Origin: Dactylorhiza incarnata
Lineage: Eukaryota > Streptophyta > Magnoliopsida > Asparagales > Orchidaceae
Direction: 5' to 3'
DNA length: 64,000 bases
Assembly: GCA_033032865.1 (NCBI GenBank)
Contig: JAWHQI010000329.1
Span: forward strand, 1,364,001-1,428,000
A model generated the notes under the pieces. That model was not told the DNA's origin. It was given only the letters and a program-made list of their open reading frames with translations, and searched no databases. A program made the position numbers and the translations under genes. Position 1 is the first letter of the stretch; each line of letters begins with the position of its first letter. This document shows positions 44,586-54,065 of the stretch, one piece after another.

Positions 44586-45639
44586 CTACAATAATTAGAA
44601 AAACAATTGTTCATTAATTTTTGAAAATGATTTAACTATAATTATTCACTCAAAGCAAATAGAGCATATGAATTTCTGCATGCTTCTCTAAAGATTTTAG
44701 CTGTGGACAACCACAGGTCCACTACCTGCAATAATTTATAGAAACCAAGAAAAAGGAATGTGTTGATTATATTTTAAATTTCTGGCACTGCAATTGTTTA
44801 GATGGTAACGTCAATTTAAAGCAAATAGATGGTCTGTAAGAACAAGTGATAATCATGTATTCCTGTTGATCTAAAATCTTGCTCAACCTACAAGTGTTTT
44901 TGTTTATCCGAAGAAACCAAAATAAATAAACAAAATTCATTTCACTCAATCTATTCAAGCAGTTCTACATGTGAAAGTAAGCATACGAAATTTGCCATGT
45001 CACAATTTCTAGCATGATTTCATGTCATGAATATCACCCCGACTAAGGTTGTCATAGATCCGATTCGAGCCAAGACAAACTTGGCTTGAAGTCGGCTTGA
45101 AGAAATTCAAGTCGACTCGAAATTGATTCGAGCTCAAATGGGTTCAAGCCGGTTTTGAGCTGACTCGAATTTCTTCATCTAATCGACTTAAAATGATTTC
45201 AAATTGGCTAAAAATTTCTATGATAGGCAAGACTTGAGTAGTCGAGAGTGTGTGGTTGAAGATTAAGCAAAGGAGGAATTGAACAACAATCTATTGTCAA
45301 CAAAGGCAACATCTTAGCAAGGAGCATAAATGAGGATGCGAGAAACCCTCAAAACCCTAAAAATTATTTAATATCAATTTAGGAATGACTTAAATCACAC
45401 AACGAACTTGCGACACCGACACGCAATGCATCAAATATAACTAGTGTTGCTGGACATTCGATAATGGCAATCAACATAAGATATTATTTTTAATTTTGAG
45501 CCATCTCGATCTAATCTGGCGTCAGCTTGAAATTGGCTTTAAATTAAGACTGAGTAGAATATTGCCTCATGGGTTAAATCATTGGGTTCGATTCGAGCCA
45601 AAACACTCTACACGAGAATAATGAACTTTTCGTGGGACT
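44586..45639. other. Intron sequence, mostly unassigned
   Basis: AT-rich. Near 44690-44850 there is weak similarity to the exon boundary at 44575-44660 (GTGGACAACC ... CTGCAATAATTTATAGAAA). The part 45050-45610 carries repeated GATTCGAGCCAA motifs, probably old repeat DNA. No gene. Confidence 0.5.
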
Positions 45640-46600
45640 TTGGGTAACCTCTCGATAAAGTCCATGAATATATCTTACCATATCTGAATGGGCTCAGGGA
45701 AAGGTTGTAGCAACCTGGCAAGGTGTAAGTGTTCTACCCTGTTTTGCTGACATACAAGGCATTATGTGATGAAATCTTATACTGATCTTGATTCCCTTCA
45801 AATAGAACGCTGCACAAAGGCTATGAAGCATCATTTGTACCCTTTCATGGGTGTGATAATGAGTGGCCCCCAAGACTGTCTCCGGTGGTGTCTATGATGC
45901 TAAGTACATGTGATTCCTGTAGAGAATGAGCTCACCTCGAACTGTTCAGTCTGCTACTTCTTTCTTCTTAATTCTGTCCCGCGGGGTGGTGAAGCCGTGA
46001 AGGTTTCTAAACATGTGATCTCTTATCGGATGCTATCAAGAAACTCTGTTGTGGGGCTGGAGGTAGCTGATAGTTGACTTGCCTCTTCTTTTCGTCTCGA
46101 AAGAGTGTTGCAGCTATGTTGAGTATGCCAGTTTGGTATTCCACATAGAAGTGCGAGCCACTTACTCATTGTTGTTGTGGTGGAGTGACCGGCTTCTGTT
46201 CCAACAAATACTTCAAGTTGAAGTGCCAAGTGTGTATTATGAAGCGGCGCCCCCAAAGATAAGGTCGAAGTGTTGAACTAATTTGGCTAAGTGAATCAGC
46301 TCTTGTTCATAGGTTAGCAGCTTGTGATGTTGTGCTAGTTGGTGACTATAACATGTAATAGAGTGGGCGTGCAGATGTATATTACCCCAATGCCATACTC
46401 TGATGCATCAATCCATCGGGAATTCCATGGTAAAATCTGACAGTTGTAAGACCGGAGAGGTTGATAATGCGGCCTGCAGTACATAAACCTTCGTACTATA
46501 CACCCACTAAAATAACTGCAACTTGAGAAAAGAGGTCAATGGAGTTGCGAGTTTGTCGTAGTTCCGGATGTAGCGACAGTAGTACCATGTGATTTTGTCG
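45640..46600 (-). pseudogene. Strongly decayed Ty3/gypsy pol remnant
   Basis: On the minus strand, broken frames still show integrase-like LLQPFPEPIQIW and DFIERLP near 45660-45720, RNase H-like VLQLSDFTMEFPIDASEYG near 46390-46450, and RT-connection-like YYCRYIRNYDKLATPLTS near 46520-46580. The order fits a minus-strand element. No LTR pair could be matched to it. Confidence 0.6.
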
Positions 46601-46614
46601 TACGCCCACTAAAA

Positions 46615-46755
46615 TGTCCCACGAGGGGTGTGGACAGCGCGCGGCCATGGACACACATATACCTTTATTTTCTGCATTTTTCTCTTATATTTCTCACATA
46701 TTATGTAGCCCGGGTGAGGGGCAGTAACATCTCTCTCATCTTCTCAAGTTAGGTC
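46615..46755 (+). repeat. LTR fragment related to the LTR at 61471
   Basis: CCACGAGGGGTGTGGACA, TTTCTGCATTTTTCTCTTAT and TATTATGTAGCCCGGGTGAG align with 61478-61590 and 61630-61645 at perhaps 75-80%. It is cut by the solo LTR that starts at 46761. Confidence 0.5.
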
Positions 46756-48474
46756 AAGGGTGTAACATCCGTAATTGCTAATGCAAAAAAAATCATGAAT
46801 TACAGGGCCCGACCACGAGCGGAATTGATCGAACAGACGTCATGTCGAGGTACGAATTATTGTGTTTAGCGGTTACGCATTAATCAGTGGCTTAATTGAA
46901 TTTGATAAAATTGTTATGGAGCATTTTAACAGAGGCTCGCGTGATACCTTAACCGCACCCCTGATTTAATTCCTTTTAATTTTTCCCCTCAGTTACCATA
47001 ACCGTCCCCCCTCACGCGTGTGCCACTCAACTTTAAAGCCCGCACTCCCCACGATAGATGAAACCGCATCTCAGCCCTATTTTCTTTTTCCTTCTCCTCA
47101 GCCGTAGCGTATCCGAGCGAAACCGCCGCTTAGGCTCTCCCTGCGCATCGTCTCCCTCATAGCCGCTCGACGAAAGCAGGAGTCCAGCCGCAGCACCTCT
47201 AACTTCTCCGTTCTTGTCGGCCGACACTGCCAGGAGTCGTGTTGTCGTAAGTCCAAGAAGGAACAATCGCTCCTCAGTCGTTCTAAGTTGCAGGTTCCCT
47301 CCTCTTCGGAAGACATCAGCGCCCCCGTTTCTTCGCTGATTTTCCAGAGGACTCCTCCCCTCCAGTTTTGGCAAGTGTGCCTCTCCCAGCCCTATGCAGA
47401 TTTGGCCGTTTCTGGTGAGTTCTCGATAGCAAGGCCGAACCCATTTTGTTTTGGGCATCCAAAATTTTGAGTCTGTTCCCTTACAATTTTCCAGTCGCCT
47501 CTTATGTTCTTAAGCTTCGATTTCAGGGTTTGGAGACCACAATCTCCGTGTTTTTTTTTTTAAATCAGGTTGCTTGTAGTGTAGATTTCCACGGTTGGAA
47601 AAAGGTAATAATCTTGTTGCCCTCCCTCCTTCAATCTGTCTCTTCCATTCGTATTAGCACAAATAGTGTGGTGAAATAATTGAGTAAGCCTTATTAGATT
47701 TGCATCTAATTAGTTAAGAAATACGATTACGTTTCAGGTTTGGATTACGATTTGGTAATAGAACGGAGGAGGTCTCACGTTGTCAAATCCATCTAGACAG
47801 AATCATGCCACCGCGCCTGGTGTACGAGCGCCGCAATGCGATTGTAGGAAATGCTATTCTTTTTGGCTAGACATAGCATATAGTATTTGCACAGATTGTG
47901 TCTCGTATAATAAGAGAATATATGTAATATTTTACAATCACATGCATCCTGTTGTATAACATGTTAAGAAATACTAAACTTGTATAGATTTGGTGGGTTT
48001 GTATAGTACATGTAACCATATATTTATTTAGACGTGCAACTAAGTATCAATCACCAGAATATGTAAACGAGGCGACTTTTTAGCAGAAAATACGACATAC
48101 GACAGTCAGATGAATAATTATGAAAACCAACCGTTAATGGAAAATAATTAGGAGGCATGATTGAGACTTTCTCTCGTGATAGATAGAGGCGCACTATCTT
48201 ACTTATAGGGCGTAGTAGACCCTATGAGCCTCAAATTCAGGGAGACGTTTCTCCATTTAGAAATTTAGTAGATGCGAGTCTGTGTCCTGGAGACACTAGA
48301 ACCCCTGCGTTCATTAGTTGAGACTCAGATCGTTAGAATGTGCATAAGAAGCTACGCATCTAAAATATGAAGAGTGACAGTCATAAGGCAACTAAAATTC
48401 AAGTACATGTCGAGATGTATAAAATCTCTATAGTTAAATATTTTCGGAACTTGAATGAAAATTCATGACATGGT

Positions 48475-49511
48475 TGTTGAAACCAGTAACCCGGTTTCAG
48501 CGTTCGCAAGCGGGATGCAGCTAACTCTTACTTGACCTGAGCGAGACTCTTGACCAGTCACTAAGAACTGAAGAACCTTGCCCTTGGAGAACACCTAAGT
48601 CCACAAACGAACCCCTTAAGCTGCAGCGTGGAGGTCCCACTACATACCCAGAAGCTCTCAAGGAACTTCCCCTCCCAAGCCAATGCTGAGCCTGGGCACC
48701 TTGGAGGGCACTAAGAACCACCTCACCGTCAACCTTCGATGACAGGGGGAGGGGGGGTGCTTGCTCACAAGACCACGCGAGGGAGGGGGTAGGAACCAAC
48801 CCTTCCCAAGGTGCCCATGGGGGTCTATTTATAGACTTTCCCAAAAACGGACTGCGAATAGCCAAAATGGTCTGCCAATAGCCTAGTTCCGCTATTTGAA
48901 AATACTACCCGCACCCCAATGAGCCGAGGTCACCCTGCCCGGGCGAGTGGACATCGGTCTCCTCGCTAACCTGGCCGGACGGGTAGGTGCCCAAGGGGCG
49001 GGCGAGTGGGGGAATCCCCCACTCGCCCAAGGGCGGGCGAGTGGGGGTATCCCCCACTCGCCCAAGGGGTGGGCGAGTGGGGGTATCCCCCACTCGCCCA
49101 AGGGGCCCACTCGCCCAAGGGCGGGCGAGTGGGGGTTTCCCCCACTCGCCCAAGGGGTGAGCGAGTGGGGGTATCCCCCACTCGCCCAAGGGCGGGCGAG
49201 TGGGGGTTTCCCCCACTCGCCCAAGGGCGGGCTAGTGGGGGTTTCCCCCACTCGCCCAAGGGGTGGGCGAGTGGGGGTTTCCCCCACTCGCCCAAGGGGT
49301 GGGCGAGTGGGGGTTTCCCCCACTCGCCCAAGGGTGGGTGAGTGGAAAGACCCACCCCCCTCTTGCCCCGCTAACCCCTTCTTCCCTTCTCCAACCTCGA
49401 CCGGCTCTGGTTGCCTCTAAGCGATTGCTCTACTTGCCTCGGTCACCTTTACTATCTCGACCTCATCCGCGCCGGGTTACACCAACTCGGAAAATATGAG
49501 AGTTGTATACA
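48475..49511 (-). repeat. 3' LTR of the Tat-like element
   Basis: Plus-strand reading: TGTTGAAACCAGTAACCC to AGTTGTATACA. It is 1037 bp, about 200 bp longer than its partner because its palindrome array has nine units instead of four. Confidence 0.9.
48995..49345. repeat. Array of nine GC-rich hairpins in the LTR
   Basis: Each unit is about 36-40 bp: GGGCGAGTGGGGG, a 3-base loop (AAT, TAT or TTT), CCCCCACTCGCCC, then a CAAGGG spacer. Nine units plus one half unit are visible. Each can fold into a 13-bp stem. The partner LTR has four at 52835-52985. Confidence 0.95.
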
Positions 49512-49679
49512 ATCTCCGCTCTTTTCGAGCTTGTCTCAAGCTCGGAAAGAAAGTCCAACCCACCTATTTGACGAGTGGGTGGGACCCTAGAGGAATCCAC
49601 GAAAGGCCCTGCCAACGGGATACCCCTGCCGAGTCCTTCGGCTGAACCTGACTTGAGGCGGAAGGCGAACCTTTCTCCA

Positions 49680-50220
49680 CTAAACACCCCTCCTGTGAGC
49701 CGAGCTCAACAGGAGGTGGAGAAAGCTCAACACCTTTAGGTCGAGCTAAACTCGACCGAAGGTGGAGGGAGACTCAACACCTCTAGTCGAGCTGAACTTG
49801 ACGTGAGGTGAGGAACGGACCTTTCTTCACTAGACACCCCTCCTGTGAGCCGAGCTTAACAGGAGGTGGAGAAAGCTCAACACCGCTGGCCAAGCCTAAC
49901 TTGACCTGTGGTAGAGAAAAACTCAACACACTTAGTCGAGCCGAGCTCGACCTGAGGTGGAAGGCAAACATTTCTCCACTTAGCAACCCTCCTATGAGCC
50001 GAGCTCAACTGGAGGTGGAGAAAGCTCAACACCTTAGGTCGAACTAAATTCGACCTGAGGTGGAGGCAACTCAACATCTCTAGTCGAGCCGAACTCGACC
50101 TGAGATGGAGAGAACTCAACATCTCTAGTTGAGTCAAACTTGACCTGAGATGGAGGGAACTCAACATCTCTAGTCGAGTCGAACTCAACCTGAGATGGAG
50201 GAACTCAACATCTCTAGTCG
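49680..50220. repeat. Degenerate tandem repeats (~45-180 bp)
   Basis: Variants of CGAGCCGAACTCGACCTGAG followed by GTGGAG and CTCAACA recur irregularly, with a longer block (CACCCCTCCTGTGAGCCGAG) twice. They look like older relatives of the 44-bp array to the right. Confidence 0.8.
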
Positions 50221-50224
50221 AGCC

Positions 50225-50795
50225 GAACTCAACCTGAGATGGAGGAACTCAACACCTAACAGGGAGCCGAGCTCACCTGGAGGTGGGGGAACTCAACACC
50301 TAACAGGGAGCCGAGCTCACCTGGAGGTGGAGGAACTCAACACCTAACAGGGAGCCGAGCTCACCTGGAGGTGGGGGAACTCAACACCTAACAGGGAGCC
50401 GAGCTCACCTGGAGGTGGAGGAACTCAACACCTAACAGGGAGCCGAGCTCATCTGGAGGTGGGGGAACTCAACACCTAACAGGGAGCCGAGCTCACCTGG
50501 AGGTGGAGGAACTCAACGCCTAACAGGGAGCCGAGCTCACTTGGAGGTGGAGGAACTCAACACCTGACAGGGAGCCGAGCTCACCTGGAGGTGGAGGAAC
50601 TCAACACCTAACAGGGAGTCGAGCTCACCTGGAGGTGGAGGAACTCAACACCTAACAGGGAGCCGAGCTCACCTGGAGGTGGGGGAACTCAACACCTAAC
50701 AGGGAGCCGAGCTCACCTGGAGGTGGGGGAACTCAACACCTAACAGGGAGCCGAGCTCACCTGGAGGTGGAGGAACTCAACACATCCTCAGACCG
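50225..50795. repeat. 44-bp tandem array, about 13 copies
   Basis: The unit runs CTCAACACCTAACAGGGAGC, CGAGCTCACCTGGAGGTGG, then GGGAA or AGGAA. Copies differ mainly at one G/A position and a few single bases. Confidence 0.93.
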
Positions 50796-50837
50796 GCTTC
50801 TCCTCTTGGAGCCTTACCAACCCTAACGAATCGACCC

Positions 50838-51480
50838 GACGAGCCACCCAGCGACCGACATCAACAAGCCCGGGCGAGTGGTCTCCAGTCGAGGACTCGA
50901 CTTAGAACGAATCCATCCGACGAGCCAACCAGCGACCAGCATCAACAAGCCCGGGCGAGTGGTCTCCAGTCGAGGACTCGACTTAGAACGAATCCACCCG
51001 ACGAGCCACCCAGCGACCGGCATCAACAAGCCCGGGCGAGTGGTCTCCAGTCGAGGACTCGACTTAGAACGAATCCTTCCGACGAGCCACCCAGCGACCG
51101 GCATCAACAAGCTCGGGCGAGTGGTCTCAAGTCGAGGACTCAACTTAGAACGAATCCACCCGACGAGCCACCCAGCGACCGGCATCAACAAGCCCGGGCG
51201 AGTGGTCTCCAGTCGAGGACTCGACTTAGAACGAATCCACCCGACGAGCCACCCAGCGACCGGCATCAACAAGCTCGGGCGAGTGGTCTCCAGTCGAGGA
51301 CTCGACTTAAAACGAATCCACCCAATGAGCCACCCAGCGACCGGCATCAACAAGCCCGGGCGAGTGGTCTCCAGTCGAGAACTCGGCTTAAAATGAATCC
51401 ACCCGACGAGCCACCCAGCGACCGGCATCAACAAGCCCGGGTGAGTGGTCTCCAGTCGAGGACTCGACCTAGATGCTATC
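50838..51480. repeat. 81-bp tandem array, about 8 copies
   Basis: GAGCCACCCAGCGACCG recurs at exact 81-bp steps (50841, 50922, 51003, 51084, 51165, 51246, 51327, 51408). As 81 is 27 codons, long frames are open on both strands (27-residue repeats such as GWLVGWIRSKSSPRLETTRP). These are likely by-products of the period. Confidence 0.95.
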
Positions 51481-51593
51481 TTTAACTACTTTTGATATAC
51501 CATAAATAGATTACATACCATTACAATGCGCTTCCTTGCGCTTACTCGGCCACATGCACCTTGACCATCTCATTCATCACTTCCTCCATCCCC

Positions 51594-51805
51594 TCATCTT
51601 CCTCCTGGTCCTTTCGGGTATAGCTGTCTCCTCTCTGCCGGGGTTCTTCTTCCTTCCCTTACTTCCAGAAACTCTGGGCACGTGGCTGTCGTGTGGCCCT
51701 CCTGCTGATGGAAGTCACAGTACGGCAATATCATCATCCTTGCTTCCTTCCCTGCGCGACCCCTCCTCTTATTTCCTCTTTTTCGGCCAATCGTCATGGT
51801 TTGCA

Positions 51806-51838
<33 letters not shown>

Positions 51839-52259
51839 GCAATGGCCTTGTGTCAGGCTGTCTCCCTGCTGGGTTGAGCCGTCCCTGCTCCCCCTGAAAG
51901 TTTCCTCTCCCTTGGAAATGTCCTTTTCCTTGGCCTTGAGGGGGTCCTCCTGGCGGACTCCAGGTCGGTATGGCGACTGGTGGTTGAAACCCCCAGCCTT
52001 GCTCCTGCCCAACGGGGGGTCCCTGGTCCCCCTGACTTCTCGCTTCCTCCTTTTTCTTCCCTCCTTGCTGATGTGCATGCTCCACCTCCATCGGAGATTG
52101 CGAGGCGAGCACGGGTGTGGGTGGTGTCGAGCACTCGCCGCGAGGGGGGAGTGCGACCCGCAAGAGCTTCAGGATCGACTTCTTGAACTCGTCAAAATCA
52201 CCCTTCCTCATGTACTCGCTGATAGGGGGTGAGTCCCCCAGCTCATCGCTTCCAGCCAT
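51594..52259 (-). pseudogene. Partial gag of the Tat-like element
   Basis: 221 residues start MAGSDELGDSPPISEYMRKG, 55 bp after the 5' LTR. A Gln/Gly/Pro-rich middle is followed by a polyproline run and the knuckle-like YCDFHQQEGHTTATCPEFLE, the CX2H...GHxTxxC form of Tat/Ogre Gag. No capsid core is recognisable, so the protein seems truncated. The polyproline comes from a run of 31 G (plus strand) at 51806-51836, whose length is prone to error and decides the frame. Confidence 0.6.
51806..51836. repeat. Run of 31 G
   Basis: An uninterrupted homopolymer inside the gag-like frame. Confidence 0.95.
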
Positions 52260-52313
52260 GAGACTTGCCCAGAGCTTTCCGAACTAGCTGCTTCCACGCT
52301 CACCGCACCATAA

Positions 52314-53153
52314 TGTTGAAACCAGTAACCCGGTTTCAGCGTTCGCAAGCGGGATGCAGCTAACCCTTACTTGACCTGAGCGAGACTCTTGACCAGTCAC
52401 TAAGAACTGAAGAACCTTGCCCTTGGAGAACACCTAAGTCCACAAACGAACCCCTTAAGCTGCAGCGTGGAGGTCCCACCACATACTCAGAAGCTCTCAA
52501 GGAACTTCCCCTCTCAAGCCAATGCTGAGCCTGGGCACCTTGGAGGGCACTAAGAACCACCTCACCGTCAACCTTCGATGACAGGGGGAGGGGGGGTGCT
52601 TGCTCACAAGACCACGCGAGGGAGGGGGTAGGAAGCAACCCTTCCCAAGGTGCCCATGGGGGTCTATTTATAGACTTTCCCAAAAACGGGCTGCGAATAG
52701 CCAAAATGGTCTGCCAATAGGCTAGTTCCGCTATTTGAAAATATTACCCGCACCCCAATGAGCCGAGGTCACCCTGCCCGGGCGAGTGGACATCGGCCTA
52801 CTCGCTAACCTGGTCGGATGGGTAGGTGCCCAAGGGGCGGGCGAGTGGGGGAATCCCCCACTCGCCCAAGGGCGGGCGAGTGGGGGTTTCCCCCACTCGC
52901 CCAAGGGGCGGGCGAGTGGGGGTTTCCCCCACTCTCCCAAGGGCGGGCGAGTGGGGGTTTCCCCCACTCGCCCAAGGGTGGGTGAGTGGAAAGACCCACC
53001 CCACTCTTGCCCCGCTAACCCCTTCTTCCCTTCTCCAACCTCGACCGGCTCTGGTTGCCTCTGAGCGATTGCTCTACTTGCCTCGGCCACCTTTACTATC
53101 TCGACCTCATCCGTGCCAGGTTACACCAACTCGGAAAATATGAGGGTTGTACA
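52314..53153 (-). repeat. 5' LTR of the Tat-like element
   Basis: 840 bp, almost the same as 48475-49511 outside the hairpin array (four units, 52835-52985). On the minus strand TTATGGTGCGGTGAGCG follows it as a possible primer site of uncertain tRNA. Confidence 0.9.
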
Positions 53154-53541
53154 ATGGTTATACTAGAACAGACATTTATTTTTCAAACCCTATTTTAGAA
53201 AAGCATATATAGTATAACGGAAAATATTTTTCCATAGCATAAAAATACTGTTTTAATAAGCATGCACACATGTTTCTTCAAAATATTTCAGTGTCACTAA
53301 GAAGAATGGTCTTTCTTACTCTCCAGTTGGGCTGACCCATTTTTGGGCTTATTATTACAGGGGTCACAGGTGGGGTGTTGCGCCTAGGATGAGCGTGTTT
53401 GTCGATGTTCCTCTTATAGTTTATTTTCATTCAGTAGTTTATCCTTTCAGTACTGTATTGTAATATTGGACAAGTATCAGACTTTGCCTAATATTTCTTT
53501 GTTGACTATGTATAAGATTTCAGTATTTCAAGCATTTTGAC

Positions 53542-53681
53542 TGTTAGCTTTATTAGCGAGTGTTTTTTTCCTTCTTTTGTTTCTGGTGTGCTATTAGCAT
53601 GTATGTTCCTTGTATTCCTCCTCTATATATAGAGGAGCCTCTTATTGAATGAATTAAGATTTTGCCCGTAACCATTCAACA
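53542..53681 (+). repeat. 5' LTR of copia-B
   Basis: TGTTAGCTTTATTAGCGAG to CCATTCAACA. The perfect primer site TGGTATCAGAGC follows at 53682-53693. Confidence 0.95.
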
Positions 53682-54065
53682 TGGTATCAGAGCTGAGAGA
53701 TCCCGTGCCCTAAATCTCTTCGCACCTGCGCTTCCGCCTCGCCTCGCTTCCGTCTCGCGGCATCCTCGCTTCCGACCAGCGCTCCTCCAGTGCTCGCCCG
53801 ACCAGCGCTCGCCCAGCTCTCCTCGCTCCTCCAGCGCTACTCCAGCGCTCGCCCGACCAGCGCTCGCCTCGCTTCCGCCTCGCGGCAGCCTCGCAGCGTC
53901 CAGCCCTCCTCTTCTGCTTCGCCCTCCCCTCATGGCGCCGGAATAAGTCCTCCTTCCCGGCGCCACCTTTCTTGTGATGCTTGCATGGCTGAAACCATTC
54001 ACCTCTTGATGCCCTAATTTTTTTTTGGGGCTTTCCTCCTATCCGGATTTCTATTCCGGTTTGCC

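Larger units (their letters stand above)
48475..53153 (-). mobile_element. Non-autonomous Tat-like Ty3 element rich in repeats
   Basis: LTRs at 52314-53153 (5') and 48475-49511 (3') are flanked by a perfect ATGGT duplication (48470-48474; 53154-53158). Minus orientation is shown by the TATA box (CTATAAATAGACC, near 48830), a purine tract before 49511 and the gag frame 51594-52259. The 2.8-kb interior has no pol. Between gag and the 3' LTR lie two large tandem arrays. The Gag knuckle form suggests the Tat/Ogre group, known for tandem repeats in the 3' untranslated region. Confidence 0.88.

Noticed and set aside
45050..45610. MITE with GATTCGAGCCAA ends
   Set aside because: The motif is repeated in direct, not inverted, orientation, and no target duplication could be fixed.
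47033..47680. Possible host gene first exon (GC-richer, frames on both strands)
   Set aside because: It lies within the solo LTR bounded by AAGGG duplications; no conserved protein motif.
48995..49345. CRISPR-like array (regular palindromic repeats)
   Set aside because: Repeats have no unique spacers of constant length, lie inside an LTR of a plant retrotransposon, and recur in its partner LTR.
48892..49355. Long Pro/Gly-rich open frames on both strands
   Set aside because: They are translations of the hairpin array, open in several frames at once; no start context or conserved domain.
50823..51434. 27-residue repeat protein
   Set aside because: The 81-bp period keeps frames open on both strands; it lies in the 3' region of a retroelement without coding signals.
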